Notes: a model not told the origin generated them from the letters alone. A stretch of DNA of 64,000 nt from Moniliella sp. 'wahieum' (GCA_003971905.1 RSEE01000004.1:558001-622000); one strand, 5' to 3'. Shown: positions 11,537 to 23,913, counted from the first letter of the stretch. Numbers and translations are program-made.

Positions 11537-11934
11537 GATGCGCAACTCGGATCCTCCTCCACGGCTTGTGTATGGGCGGCGGGTGGGGAGGATTGACTGT
11601 GCTTGGTTCGCTGCAGGCCCTTGGATCCGCCATCCGCCCTAGTATTATTGGCCAGTTGCAGTGCGCTTGTCCTGGCACTTTGTCTGGTATACCTTCCCCT
11701 CCACACTACTTGTTCCCCTCAACGTCCTCAACGTTCAACTGTCGTTTCACCGTGTTCTTCATTCGCATGAATCACTGTTAGTGGATGTGTAAGCGTGACG
11801 GATGTTGTCATAGGATACTTGTGACATGTGAGCCGGGGCAGGGCAAGCACGAAGAAGTTGACATGTCGAGATGCTGTTGGATTGGCTTCCGGGGCAATAG
11901 AAGGCAAATTTTGCTCTTCTTTCAGTACCAATCA
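11537..11934. other. Intergenic, no gene seen
   Basis: Gap between the metal transporter and tRNA-Lys. Nothing recognisable beyond a CAACGTCCTCAACGTTCAAC stretch near 11718-11737. Confidence 0.5.
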
Positions 11935-12021
11935 GCCTCGCTATTTCAATCGGTAGAATTTGAGACTCTTACTTGAAAGAGGTCCATCTCACGGTTGTGG
12001 GTTCGAGTCCCACGTGGGGCG
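11935..12021 (+). tRNA. tRNA-Lys(CTT), 14-nt intron
   Basis: The acceptor stem GCCTCGC pairs with GTGGGGC, the T arm is GTGGG-TTCGAGT-CCCAC, and the anticodon stem is TGAGA/TCTCA. The stem encloses a 21-nt loop, read as CT-CTT-A, an intron of 14 nt, then A. The intron contains AAAGAG, which can pair with the anticodon region CTCTT as tRNA introns normally do. The exons are identical to the tRNA at 27229-27313, but the intron differs. Confidence 0.85.
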
Positions 12022-13849
12022 AACTTTTTGCAGCCAGGATCGACCTGTGCCCACTGATATGGACCCTTCCATGCCCATCTGCCTGAGGCGGGACGCGCGA
12101 GTCTCCTATGTGTGGTGGACTCGCTGTCGTCTTGAAACTGTGGACAAGGTAATGTCATGGCGATGGTGGATGGTTTTGGGGAGTGTAAACATGACTCCAA
12201 CATCTTCATGCCACATCTGGAAGAGACAGGGGCCTGCACGTCTTGAACAATGAGAAGGGAGAGATATGCACGCGTATTGAGACTTCGGAGGTCAACGACA
12301 AGATGCAAAAAGAGAGGGAGAGTATGTTGACAAACTAAGCGCTCCTTTTTGACGTACGTATATAGTACTTGCGGGGCCGCCAAGGGTCCCAACACTTTCG
12401 ACCACCATGCTGCGTAGTCACCAGACTGACTGCACAGACTAGTGATGCCCTGGCATGGTATGAGCAACAGGAAGAAAATTCGGGCGGCAAATAAGGCGAT
12501 CCACAGCCACCGCGAAAGGCCGACAGGGAGAGGAGAGAGGAGAGGCCCTGCGTGGCTTTTGCGTACACCGAAATCAGCGGCCCAATAAGGCGGGACAATA
12601 GAATGGGAGTTTTGACCGCAGCAATAATACCCTCTTTGGGGGGATGGTACGCTCATGCGCTCATGGCTTGAAGCCGAAAAAAGCCGATAAGGCCTGCGGT
12701 GGATCCACCCGCACAGGCCATCTTGGCCCTTCTCCGCACCTCGGTCCTCCGACGCCGCCGCTGTCAGCTGCGGCGCACACGAAACTAGTCAACGCACATC
12801 CGCCTCACATACATGTCACAACGATGGCACCCTATGTCTTCTTCCCACGCCCATCCGACCCAATAGGGGTTGGAGATTGAAACTTGAAGGAACGTGGGCG
12901 ACGACGCTCCACTGACGCTCCACGCTCAAACCACGCAGCACTCTCTCCCTCAATCCCCAACAATCCGCACGCCACACGCCCATCCGACACGACCACATGT
13001 CCATACACCCGCAGTCTCCTATATCGACACCATCCATCAGCACAGTCTTCTGAGAGCAACTTCTCTGGAACAATATTGGCTTTTTTCTCATCTGTATATC
13101 CCTTGTTTGACACGCCTACCACGTACCACAATAACCAAGAACACGTCGTTGTATACACAGCGCGACGATTCTTCCTCCATCTCTCTCGGGATCCCGCGGC
13201 TTCTTAGCTCCATGACATGAGACGCGCGGCCACCTTCAGGTGTAGGTGTGTTGCTGCGGTGCCCCCTGGTCAGTTTTGCCCTAGAGGAGATGTCGTCCCT
13301 TGCCTACCTCGCGCCCAAAGGGCCGAGAATGTCGGTGGACGACACTGCAGCAATGCACTTTCATCGATTTTCGGACGTTTTCGGCGCCTGTCATTCGTCT
13401 GGGTTGCTATTGGTTCCACTCGCTACACCCCCGACTGGGCGGGAGACGACTGAGGGGAGAGCGTGTCGTGCGACATCATGCATTGATACCTCACAACTCA
13501 AATCGTTCCTTGCTTCTCCGCCCAGGCGACCCTGTGCTGGCCAGAGGCCAGCATGGGAAGAAGGCCCGTTTCTATAGGAGGTTTCCCTACAGCGAGAAAA
13601 GAGAGCAAAGGCCAAGCTGGTATATGCGGGGCCACACCGTATATACTCCAAGATTCTGGGAGGTCTCTATCTTTTTTCCACCACCACTCCACATTTCTCC
13701 CGCCATCTCTCGTCTCTACGCACAACCAACAAACACCCTCCCATTTCACTCGTAATACAGCTCAGTACGTCTCATTCTTCCTTATTTCTTCCATCTACCC
13801 TGCTTTTTCTCGAGACTGATTAATCCTTACTTGCTCTTCACACAGCATC
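12022..13849. other. Intergenic region and promoter/5' UTR of the secreted protein gene
   Basis: No gene seen in 12022-13600. A TATATA element at 13640-13645 lies about 210 bp before the next start codon. A likely 5' UTR intron runs from GTACGT at 13765 to CACAG at 13845, leaving only CATC before the ATG. Confidence 0.5.
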
Positions 13850-14177
13850 ATGCTCGCTCGTACTGGTTTGTTCGCTACCGTCCTTGCTCTTGCCTTCTCG
13901 GGCATGGCTACAGCCAGCGAAATCACGGTTACTACCGTTGGGGGGTCGGCGCCGCGCCAAGATGCGTCGGTGCAGTGCAATGCGTGCGCAGGCGCCCCTG
14001 GCACCTCCTCTCTTACTGTTGATGGTTCGGGCGGATCAACCTGCATGCTGGCCTACTACAGCGACGGTGCTTGCCAGAACGGCATTGGCGCCGTTCCGGG
14101 CCCTACCACCGTCACTGGCACACATCAACTCTTACCAGGCCATTAGCACTGACCCGAACCAGCCGTGCCAATGCTAG
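13850..14177 (+). CDS. Small secreted cysteine-containing protein
   Basis: Not recognised by family. The N-terminus MLARTGLFATVLALAFSGMA is a clear signal peptide, with likely cleavage after MATASE-type residues near position 22. The mature part is about 85-90 residues with seven cysteines (QCNAC, a single Cys in GSTCML, a single Cys in GACQN, and the C-terminal PCQC). Gly, Thr and Ser are abundant and there is no membrane segment after the signal. The last 25 codons lie in another frame than the first part, an apparent indel near 14120. Small secreted proteins of this kind are common in plant-associated basidiomycetes; a role in host interaction is only a guess. Confidence 0.6.
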
Positions 14178-14852
14178 GAAAGCTTCATACTATAGGCACA
14201 GCACAACCCCGCCGCGGTATCATTGCTCTCTAATGTCCTGTTGGGGGGCTTCTGAAGCGAACGCCTTGGTTTCCTCCCATGGACCATTGACTTCTCCCCT
14301 TTCCTCCATATCTCTTGCGCTTTTCACGCCCAACAAGAGTTCGGCGCGGCCTACCAGCTGGTACAATCTGGCTGTTTCTCCTTTTTCGCTCCAAATGATT
14401 TTTTCTACAATAGCCATGTATACTAATACATAGTATATGATGTAGAATCTGCCTTTCTTTTCCCATTTCATGTCGACGAGAGGTGCATTCTCTCTTTCAC
14501 ACAACAAAACATATAGTGTGCGTTGGTCGTGCCCTCTTGCGTCGTCGCGCCGGTATAATAGAGAGCTCTTTTGTCTAAAATTATAGAGAGAAAAGACCTT
14601 TCGGAGGAGGATGTTGTAAAGCAGAACTAAGAGATGGCAGCTTCCCTATTAGACAGACTCTCTGCGACGCTTGCACTAAACCACATATCGTTCCATTCAT
14701 AGAGTCAGGGGGCCACATGCCATCTATCGACAAACCCAGGCCAGGCTCTCCATCTCATATCATCACATGTTGTCAAGTACGAAATGCGCTCTGAGGCTGT
14801 ACAGCCTTTGGACCATCTCATCCCCTGGATGGCACTCGAGCATGCTTTCCTC
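14178..14852. other. Intergenic, AT-richer than average
   Basis: 3' flank of the secreted protein gene. No conserved translation, tRNA or repeat seen. Confidence 0.5.
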
Positions 14853-15978
14853 CTACTGCCTCCGGAACAGTGGACTACTACCGAGACGCGACGGTGAATA
14901 CGATATGGAACCGGTTACTAAGTTATGGTATGTTGTGCCTGCTGGAGCGGCGGTCTCGAGTCTGTCGACGACGATGGTTGGCGCGGTTCGGGCCAGGGGT
15001 AGGGGGCGAGGCAGGAGCCGCGTCAAAGGGGAGGGAGCAGCCTGTGCGGGTGGCAGGGGCACAGGTAGGTTGTGGGGATCGATGGGCAGCTCAGTGGAGT
15101 ATGCCTTTGCCACCGTTTCGTTCCAAGACAGGTCACGGCATTGGACGCAAACGCGTCGTTTCGCATCGCCCGAATGAGGATTTGGCGCCATAACTCGTCA
15201 GAGGTGGGGAAAGCGGCTTTGAACTGGGCGCGTAGATCCGCAATACCAGCGGTGGTGGGGCCGGAAGTCTCTGTAACGCGGTAGATGTCCTGGGCTTCGA
15301 ATAGGGTCTTGAAGCCATCGGCGGGGCCCATAGTGGCAAAAGCGGCGCTCAGCATCGCGTACGCGGCTGAGGCAAGGAAGGGGGTGCTTTGCAGGACGTC
15401 GCGTGCAGGACTGTTGTAGGGGACGCCAGCATCCACAATGGCCCAAAGAGCGCGGTCGAGGTGAGCGTCGTACTCCGCGGCAGCAGGGCCATTGAGAAGG
15501 ATGTCACGCGCGTTGGGCGTGATGGCAGTGACGGTATATTCAATCAACTGGAGCCAGCCGCGGACAGCCCACGGGTCGGCCGTGCTTGACAATTGCCGAG
15601 TGTCGCGGGTGAGGGAGGCAGCTCTGCTTATGGCAGATCGAACGTCCGAGGTGAGAGGCCATCGAATGTTCGAAGTGAGAGACGGAGCAGCAGGTGCAGG
15701 CTCGGGGAGCGCGGGTTCGAGCGCGGGTTCGGGCGTGGGTGCGGGCGTGCCGGCTTCGGCCACCAGCAGATGGGGAAGTAGGGCCTGGATAGTGGCGTCG
15801 ACAAGGGATTGCATGTCGGGACCAACGGCGGGGGTGGGGAAGTGACCATGGCGGGGGGGGCCATCCTTGAAGCATCGTGGTCGGAGGGCGGTGAGGACAA
15901 TGAAGAGTCGTTGCCGTCGGCGATATCGTCCATCTCGGGGCCGGCGGCGTTGGGTTCAACGGCGCGGCGGTTGGACAT
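14853..15978 (-). CDS. Unrecognised protein
   Basis: A start at 15978 (MSNRRAVEPNAAGPEMDDI) leads into an acidic Ser/Pro-rich segment. Next comes MQSLVDATIQALLPHLLVAE, a Pro/Glu spacer (PAPTPEPALEPALPEP), and a longer helical region with WAVRGWLQLIEYTVTAI, AFATMGPADGFKTLFEAQD and LWRQILIRAMRNDAFAS. A further conserved-looking stretch, LSWNETVAKAYSTELPIDP, follows near 15100 before a Pro-rich end. No enzyme motif, zinc finger or membrane segment is seen. Helical region plus Pro/Ala spacer could be a structural or gag-like protein, but no match can be named. Frame changes near 15855 (C/G run) and 15140 make the ends uncertain. Confidence 0.45.
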
Positions 15979-16257
15979 GGGGTGGGAGGTGTGGGAGGTA
16001 GGTGATGTCCAACAAGATGGGGGGGTGGTTGCGCTAAAAGTCAGGAAGGCTGAGTGGGATCTAACCAGTAACATGTCAACCTGGTGACCGGTGATCGCTG
16101 ACTAGCAAAGTGTGATTACGGGGTCTGATTCCGACACGACAGACGAGGGGATAACGATGGCTGTCACTTGCATGTCACTGCCGCTATCACGGGGGCAGGC
16201 TGGGTGGTGCCTCTTCGTGATACCATGAAGTCTTGCATAGCTTGTTGCGGGGTATAA

Positions 16258-16335
16258 GCTCCGATCTTCCAGTGGTTAGGAAGTGGGATTTTGAATTAAC
16301 TTCCCGAAACCTGGGTTCGAATCCCAGTTGGAGCT
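16258..16335 (+). tRNA. tRNA-Gln(TTG), very short intron
   Basis: The acceptor GCTCCGA pairs with TTGGAGC, the D stem is TTCC/GGAA, the anticodon stem is TGGGA/TCCCG, and the T arm is CTGGG-TTCGAAT-CCCAG. The anticodon loop is 13 nt instead of 7 and starts TT-TTG-A, so an intron of about 6 nt after position 37 is the simplest reading. Confidence 0.8.
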
Positions 16336-16993
16336 TTTTGCTGGCAGTTTTTACTTGCAAGGATGCTGGTTGCGACGACACAGCAGAGGTACTCAGAGCA
16401 ACCCTTTCGCCTTGGTTTTTGCTAAAACGCTGGTTCCGGCAGGGCCTTCAGCTGAAGGGTCAGGCTGTTCGTTCAAGCTCGCTGTTATTGGAAGTGGGCA
16501 GCGTGCAGTTTTTGGCAACTGCCGCGCCATCCCACCGGGCCAGCTATTCCAGCCTATATTATCCCAGAGAGACAGCGCACGCACGCCATATTCCGAGTGT
16601 ATGCATACTGCGTGCTGGCACACGAACCGTTCCCGAGCAGATTTCTACTCAATGAACGCTTGCTGCCGGGAACTATGGTTCCAATATCTGAACTTGTCGC
16701 GCCCAGAGGATGCGCCTGCACCAGTACCAAAGAGAGCAGAATAGAATCAGATGAATGCAGATCTGGACGGCATAGCAAGCGCCTGAAGCCCTCACCTCAG
16801 GCGGGCGAGGCGTCACCTCGACAGTGGAGGAGGATATCAAAGGCAACAAAAAGGACTCAGGAAGACGAATTCCATCAGGGACGGGCCACACACCAGAGCC
16901 ACAGGCTACAGAACGTAGACACCAGGACACGAATGTGAGCCCCAAAGAGGTGAGGGGCCAAGTTGGGAAGAGACAAAGAGGATTACCGAGGCA
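16336..16993. other. Intergenic, no gene seen
   Basis: 3' flanks of tRNA-Gln and of the PHD-finger gene. No clear feature was found. Confidence 0.5.
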
Positions 16994-19259
16994 TTACTCG
17001 CGCGCCAGGGCCGCCGTGCCCCCCGGAAGCGAGCCATATTTGCTGCTGAATTGGTACAGTTTCCGGTTCAAATCGTCCAGCAGCTGCGACGCATCTTTCC
17101 CCTGCGCTGCCACCTCAACTCCAACCGATGCGACCGAGGCAGAAGAGGTCAAGCCTTGTCGGGACAAGCCCATCCGACGCAGACGCGCTTCTCGAGAGGC
17201 CGCCTCAATTTGCGCGCCCATCACATACTCTCCAATCGCTCGAATGCGCTTGCGCATCTCTCCCATCGTTGTCCTTCGGGCGGGGAAACGGATCTTGCTG
17301 CCTGGCTCGGTGCGCTTGTCGACTGGTACCCACTTTCCCCTTCTTCACCGCCCCTTCCACCTCGACAGCCTCCTCCACCTGCACATCCGATGGCGAAGAG
17401 GGCAAGACGTGGGCCATGTGCATCAGGTGCTCCGGCAACCCCCACGCTTGGGCAGCGGCCGCCGCCGCAGGCGGCAACTGGACCTTGGCCGGCGCACATC
17501 CCGCGCCGCCGCCGATCCGCGGCTAGTTCCGCGAGGTGCCTTGGTCGGCGAGGGGGAGCTTTCTTGGACCGGAGTAGAAGCCAGGCTTTCTTGGGCCTTG
17601 GTCTCCTTCTCTTACGACCAACCTTGCGTCCATTGGGCTTCTTATCACTCTCGTCCTCTTCGGCCTCGCTGTGGGTAAGGTTGAGTCAGTTACTTCTGAA
17701 AGAACATGAAAAAGAAGCGAAAGAAAAAAGCACAAGAACATAAGGACATACTCTTCTTCTGGGGGCGTGGAACGTTTACGCTTTCGTTGACCCACTTCTC
17801 TCCGCTTGGGCTCCTCCTCGGGGACAGCAGGTTCCTCCAGTAGATGGGCCGGAATAGGTTCCCAGCCATAGTTGCTGTGTCGCGCGAGTTCATCGTTGCT
17901 CTCCGCTTGGGGGAGCGGGGATGGGAAGTGAGGCTAGTGGTGGGCGAGACATTGCGACGGGTAGAGGGCCATTGTTGGGAAGGGGTAGGCGTGCCCGTGG
18001 AAGGCAGGACAGGATGGGCTCTCCGTTGCCGAATGGCTAACTGAACAGCAATTTTGGCCGCCTCCAGCTCAGCTCGAGTCGCCGTACCATTTCGTCGAGA
18101 CGCATGCGGGCTCTTCTTGGAACGTTGGAGGTAGCCTAGGTCGCGCAAAAGGCGAATGTGCAGGTCAGGGCGGCACTGCTCGCAGTAATACACATCCGGG
18201 CACTCCTCCCCTTCCATGCCCATGCAGACACAATGCTGCCAGCAATGGCACGTGTCGCATTGGATCATCAGTCCAATCGACTCTTCCTCGGAACCACAAA
18301 TGCAACGCGTCTCGCCCTCGTCACCTTCGCCCTCTTCGCCCTCGCCCTCGTCCCCCTCGCCCTCGTCCACAGCCTGGGATACTTCCAAGCTGGTGTTCAT
18401 GCCAGATGCGGCATCTTGTGCGGGATCTTGCTTAGGAGGCGATTGAGCGTCAGGGGTGCCCTCTACCCGTCCTTGTCAAAATGCTGCTCTTCCACCTTGT
18501 CCTTAGCGGAAGAGGTGCGCTTGAATGGCTTGGACTCGGCACTGGATGCGCGGGCGGACGAACTGGAAGAGCTCGTATGGGCAGGTGGAGATAGCTGGGT
18601 GCGGGCCCGCCGGCGGGGACCCTCAATCACTTCGCCATCGCCAATGGTGGAGAGGCCGAGTTGAGAAAGCTCTTTGAGTGTCGAGGGCATCCGCCCGTTC
18701 TTTCTTTTCTTGCCTTCGCTGCCCTCGTCGGAATCATGTTCCGATAGCGGCTCGGTCTTGGTGGTGTGGGGGGCAAGCGTAGCAATCGCCACTGGGTTCC
18801 GACTGGTCCTCGGAGAGGGGCTCGGGCTTGGCAGGCTTCGCATCGTGCTCATCTTCTTGGCCCTGCGCGTGCTCCAGGTCGGCGTCAGCGTCAGGCTGGC
18901 CAGGAGAATGGGTGTGGACGTCAGTGGACGCGGAGCGGGAGCGGGGGAGGCGGCCGCAGCGGCAGCAACGCCATCGGCCGTATCGGCATCGGCGTCGGCA
19001 TCGGCATTTGCATCGGCGGGGGCAGAGGCTGCGACGGGGCTGGCCGGCGGGGCAGCAGAAGCAGCGCGCGAGGCAGGCGCATGCTCCGACGGCGGCTGGG
19101 AGACAGGCGTAGGCTCGCGGGAGCCAGCAAGCTCGCCCTCCTCGAGTTCGTGGTCAGACGGGGCATGGCAGGGGGGGGGGGTGGTGGTGGCAGCGGGCGT
19201 CGTTCGACCTTACGTGGCGAGCAGGGCGATTGCATGACAAGACCCACCGTTTCTGCCAT
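16994..19259 (-). CDS. PHD-finger protein, Cti6-like subunit of an Rpd3L-type histone deacetylase complex
   Basis: The PHD finger lies near 18170-18310: RCICG, then IQCDTC, HCWQHCVCMG and YYCEQC give the Cys4-His-Cys3 zinc ligand order. An acidic GEGDEGEGEEGEGDEGE run precedes it. The spacing and the WQH core match yeast Cti6. The C-terminal exon (17266-16994) has MGEMRKRIRAIGEYVMGAQI and LDDLNRKLYQFSSKYGS, which fit the conserved tail of Cti6 relatives. The likely start is 19259 (MAETVGLVMQSPCSPRK), followed by a disordered Ser/Pro/Ala region. Frame changes occur at a 13-base G/C run near 19170 and again near 18850 and 18450, with at least one intron near 17680-17750. In yeast the protein links chromatin marks to deacetylation and to Cyc8-Tup1 control. 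Confidence 0.78.
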
Positions 19260-19888
19260 GGCTTGCTGGCTGCTGCTAGTCTCTGCCGGCGTCCGGCCCG
19301 GCCGAGGAGGAAACGCCAGCGCAGTTCCGCTGGGCGGAATGGGATGGGCCCAGCAAGCCGAGGATGCCGCTCAGGCGCTCAGGCTGATCGATGATCTGAG
19401 CCGCGCTCAGCTGGCCGAGGCCCCCCGCTTGCACCGACTCGCGGCCCAGCCGCCCGAGCCGGCACAGGGGCAGTGGAGTCTGGGAGTACGTGTGACATGT
19501 GGCATGTGTCATCTGACGGATGCATGACGCATGACGCATGATGCATGATCAACCAACCCATGCCGCACGAGTGCGCTGCTGGCGCTCGCTAATCGCGCGC
19601 TAATCGAGCTAATCATTCTCGACGCGGACCTTCTTGAAATGAACATTCGATAGCCCCCCCGCGCACGGCCCTTGCATGCGGCCTCCGGCCTTCTCCGGCC
19701 GCTTGCTCGGCTTGGCCGCCGAGTGGCTTCAAGCTTGACTACAAGCTTCACTAGTCAGTCCACCGAGTAGCTCGTCTCTCCCTCGCCCGCCCAACGCCGC
19801 CTCGCACGACAGCCCCCAGCAGCTCACCCAGCGTCGCAAAAAGAAGCCACCCCCCGCTCCCACGCTCTCCGCCCCCCTCGCCCCCACC
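19260..19888. other. Intergenic with GCATGAY 7-mer array
   Basis: Four 7-bp units (GCATGAC or GCATGAT) run from 19522 to 19549. AAGCTT occurs at 19731-19736 and 19743-19748. No gene seen. The region separates two genes read outward and must contain both promoters. Confidence 0.5.
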
Positions 19889-22884
19889 ATGCCCCCAAAG
19901 CACCAAGCCCGCCAAGAGCAAGAACCGCAGCGGCGCGGGCGCTGTTGGTGCTGCTTCTGCTGCTGCCGCAGCTCCTGCCGCGGCTCCTGCCCCTGCGTCT
20001 GCGGCTTCGGCCGCCAATGTCGCCGCAACTGGCACGGTTGCGCGGGGCCGCAAGCGCGAGGTGCCGTATGACGGCAACCCAGCCACCTCCCCCTCTACAA
20101 GCTCACGTCCAGGTCCTGCTGCTGCTGCCTGCGCTGCTGGCATGGTATGTCGTCCTCGGGCATCACCCTCTTTCTTCACTACAAGCTGCCCAGTCCCATC
20201 TCGATGGAGGCTAGTTCGGCCGTTGCCGCAGCCGGTAAGCCTCCGCCCTTTTCCGAAGAGAATGCGCGCACGGTCATGAGCTACCTGAGCGAGAACATTG
20301 GTTACCGTATCGTCGGCACTCGCGAGCACGTCGAGGCCGAGGACTGGTTGTGGGACCGGTCAGTGCCAAGGTGGGATGGTACCCCAATCCATCCGCTCCG
20401 GGCAAGAACTCGAGCGAAGGTGAGCGTTTTGCAGGCGTCCAAGTTGAGGCCTGGCGCCAGATTGACGATGGATCACACCGCTTCGACTTTATGTCGGCGA
20501 TCGTCCAAAAGAAGTACTACGGCATCTCCAACGTTATTGTCCGTCTCGGACGGCACCGACGAAGGCAAGGTGTGTTTTGCGTTTTCCTTGTGTCTCTGTT
20601 GACGGTAACTGACAACTATCATCTTGACGGGATGGACAGGAAAATGCGGTATTGGTCAACGCTCATCTCGACTCCACCCTCCCTTCGCCAGGGGCAGCGG
20701 ACGATGCGGCGGCAGTGGGAGTACTAGATGATATTTTGCGTGTTTTGACGACCGCCCCCCCTTGAACTGCACCACTCGGTTATCTTCTCTTCAACAACGG
20801 TGAGGAGAGTCTACAAGACGCTTCCCACCTCTACTCTACCAAGCACGAAACTGTCAAATCAGTGCGCGGAGTGATCAACCTCGAGGCCTGTGGCGTAACG
20901 GGCCCGAATTGCTCTTTCAGGCCACTTCGGATGTATTCCTAGAGGCGTATTCCCAAGTGCCGCATCCATTCGGTACTGTTCTGGCTAACGACGTCTTTGC
21001 CACCGGACTTATCCTCTCTGACACGGATTTCCGTCAGTTTGTCCAGTACGCCAACCTAACTGGCCTGGATATGGCCGTCGTTGGTGACTTTACCTCTATC
21101 ATACTCGCCGTGACACGCCTGAGCACATTCCACCCGGAGTGGTGCAGCACATGGGCGACAATGTCCTGTCGCTTATCCGATTCTTGGCTGCGAACAATGC
21201 GACTTCGGCCAAGCCCTAGCGTGGACGAACCGACGCCATTCCACGAGATGCCTTCTTCACTTGGGCCGCTCGTTACTTTGTACTCCTTTCGCCTAACTTT
21301 TTCCGTTCCATCTCGATGGGCACCTCTGCCTGGCTCAACTTTGCCCTCCAGTCGATCTCGCAGGGCGACAAGCCATTCCAGGTGTACATTGCATCGCTGG
21401 CCGCAGTGCTCGGTACCCTCGGCTCGATAGTGGGGGGCATTGTGGGCGCAAACGTGGTGGCGGCACTGATGACCTATGTCTTGCACCGTCCTCTCTCTTG
21501 GTTTAGCCATCCGTGGGCCCCACTGCTTCTCTACTTGCCCCCGGCGTGTTGGGCATCGTGCTCGTCCAGTCCATCATTCCGCGCCTGATCCTGCCTGAGA
21601 ACCGACCGTATATGGAGCGCGCTTCCTTCACGGGTATCACAGCCACCTTCGTATTTACTCTTCTCATTTCCAATGTCTTCTCTCTCGGATCGGCCTACTT
21701 GGCACTACTGCTGTTGTAATGGGGCTGGTCAGTATGGCGTACAACGATATGTACAGATTGGCATGTCCAACATTGACATGCACCGCATTCCGGTCGACCG
21801 GCGCGTTCACTGGTCGACGTACCTTGTCATGTCCATCATTCCTGCCACGATCGGCTTTGAGGGCCTGACGACCTTCCTCGATCTCTTCACTCCACTCACT
21901 GGCCGCACTGGGGGAGGATGCGCCAGCAGACCATATCATCGCCACGATTGTGGGTGGCATGACTGTGCTCTCGGCACCGGCCCTCATTCCGCTCTCGCAC
22001 CGTTTTGGAGCCAAGTCGCGCAAGACAGCGACCCAGATCTTGGTTGGCGCTACAGTAGTCATGATGGCCGTCTTTGCCACGTTCCAGCCGTTTGACCAGC
22101 TCCATCCCCAACGGCTCTTTGTCCACCAAACCCAGAACCTCACCTCGGGCGAGTGGCTGATGAACATGGGCGGTGCCGATCCCGACTCGGCCTCGCTGGC
22201 CAAGGTCATCCGGGATGCGGCCGAACATACGGGCTACATTGGCGCCCTCCCCGAAAGGGTGGAGATGCACCCGTGGAACCCAGACTTTGACCCGCTCTAC
22301 CCCGTTAGCCAGTTCATCGCGCCGTACAAGTATCGCTTGCCCGCACCCGAGGCAGGGGTCACCCACACACCCGAATTCCGTATCACCGTTACCCAGAGCA
22401 TTTGACTGGGACGAGGGCCTGCGCAACGTGACCCTGCACATTGAACACCCGGGCTTGATCTGGTCTGTGGTGGCGTTTGATGCCGACCTGGTTGCGTGGG
22501 ATGTGGGGCCAACGCCGCCGCCGCGCGGGGCTGCAAACGCCACCACATCAAGGAGGTGAGCCGGTTTGGAATCGACTCGTGGGACATCAACCTCCTCGTT
22601 CGCCTTACCGACGAGGCCAGACAGGCAGCGAAGCAGCGTGGTGCACAGCCGCAGTTTACCCACCTCGTCCGCCTCGGCCAGACGCCGCTCGACGACCCGA
22701 GTCGGGCGGATCGACTTTACTGCGCTCGACGAAAGCGGGATGTACCCGCAAAAGGCATCCCAGCACCCGCAGGGCTCCCACGCCATGTCGACACGTTGCC
22801 TCCCTGGATGCATTCCTCCTTGAGACGCACCCTGAGGTGGACGCGATGCTGCTACCCACGGTGGCTGGCGTGGCCCTGGCCTGA
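19889..22884 (+). CDS. Vacuolar membrane protease, M28 family (Pff1-like)
   Basis: Zinc aminopeptidase-like protein of the vacuole membrane. A Lys/Ala-rich cytosolic start leads to one membrane segment (VQVLLLLPALLAWYVVL). The lumenal peptidase domain then follows: SENIGYRIVGTREHVEAEDW, FMSAIVQKKYYGISNVIVRL, NAHLDSTLPSPGAADDAAAV (zinc-ligand His and bridging Asp), FLFNNGEESLQDASH (catalytic Glu and ligand Glu) and GVINLEACGVTGP. From 21316 on, several membrane helices follow (VYIASLAAVLGTLGSIVGGI, ATFVFTLLISNVFSLGSAYL, ATQILVGATVVMMAVF), then the C-terminal lumenal domain (FGIDSWDINLLVRLTDEARQ) ending at 22884. The order and length fit the family. The reading frame shifts about ten times, usually in or beside short base runs, with conserved sequence on each side. 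This reads as assembly error rather than decay. The start codon is uncertain. Confidence 0.82.
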
Positions 22885-23913
22885 ACCTACGCCCCGCTAC
22901 AGTCTCGACCGGCTTAGTTGCACCAGAAATACACCCCTTCACCATTTCCATCTACATGGAACTTACAATTTGCCCCCACCCCCATCCGCACCCCGGCGAA
23001 TGCATCTGGCTGTGCGCCTGGGACTGGGCCCCGGTTTTGGCTGTAGCACGACAGAGAGAGCTGTACTCCTGTTGCTAGTTATATATACGACCGCCTCCCA
23101 AGCAGCACAGGGCCAGTGGACGGCGTTGCGCCCGCCGGCATGCATATGAAGCACGGCGCTAGTTTCCGGGCTGTGACGTGGGAGGGGAGTGACTAGTGAC
23201 TAGTGACTAGTGACTAGTGACGAGTGGGCGGCTGAGCAGAGCGCACCGTCCTTTAGTCCAACGAGAAGCATGGAGACGTCGCCACCTCCGCCGGCTAAAT
23301 GTGGGTGGTGGGCGGTGGAGTGGAGCGGAGGGGGCTGAGCGCGCTCAGAGCTCAGCGTGAGCGCTGAGCCTCATCACCTGCCCGCAGCAGCTGGGGACGG
23401 CAGCAAGGGACGGAGGCGCTGTTGTTGGCGGGCTCGGAGCATGCTGCACTGCTCGGATGCCCACCGGCGAATGGGCGATGCAGTGCCACGGCTCTTGCTC
23501 ACATTAGTACCACGCCGCTCCTGAGAAAATATACTCTGCTCCGCCCCCTAGCCTGCATTTCCTACTAACTTTTCCATATGCGTCCACCCCATCCGTTCCA
23601 CCCTTAACGGCATACCCCGCGCCTTCCTCTCCTCCACTCGGCCGTGCACTCCTCTCTCCTTTCCTCCGGGCCCGTGCGCCTCTCTGCAGGCGCCACAGTG
23701 GGCTGGGTTCTCTCTCGTCAAAAATGCAGTGGTCTTCATGGTATGATGTGGTATAGTCTCTTCTGATTGCGACATAATTTTACCCACCACATACAATAGC
23801 TTATTTTGGTGTATAAAAGCAGCCCCCCGTCCGTCTTCAACCGATCTCTCCCAGCCCCGTCTTCTTCTTCCCTCTCTACCCCCCTCAAAAAACCAGCACT
23901 TCCCCCCACCATT
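22885..23913. promoter_or_regulatory. Intergenic; ACTAGT 7-mer array and TATA box of the repeat-protein gene
   Basis: The palindrome ACTAGT is repeated four times on an exact 7-bp period (23192, 23199, 23206, 23213). TATAAAAG at 23812-23819 lies about 95 bp before the ATG at 23914 and is followed by a pyrimidine-rich leader, a usual fungal promoter layout. A TATATATA-like stretch lies near 23080-23090. Confidence 0.55.

Noticed and set aside
11946-12656. 236-codon minus-strand open frame
   Set aside because: It runs antisense through tRNA-Lys at its end (the ARTHNRE-type peptide is the usual artefact of translated tRNA) and shows no domain.
18674-19237. Ala/Ser-rich plus-strand open frame
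   Set aside because: It is the complement of the disordered Asp/Ala and Pro-rich part of the Cti6-like gene on the minus strand.
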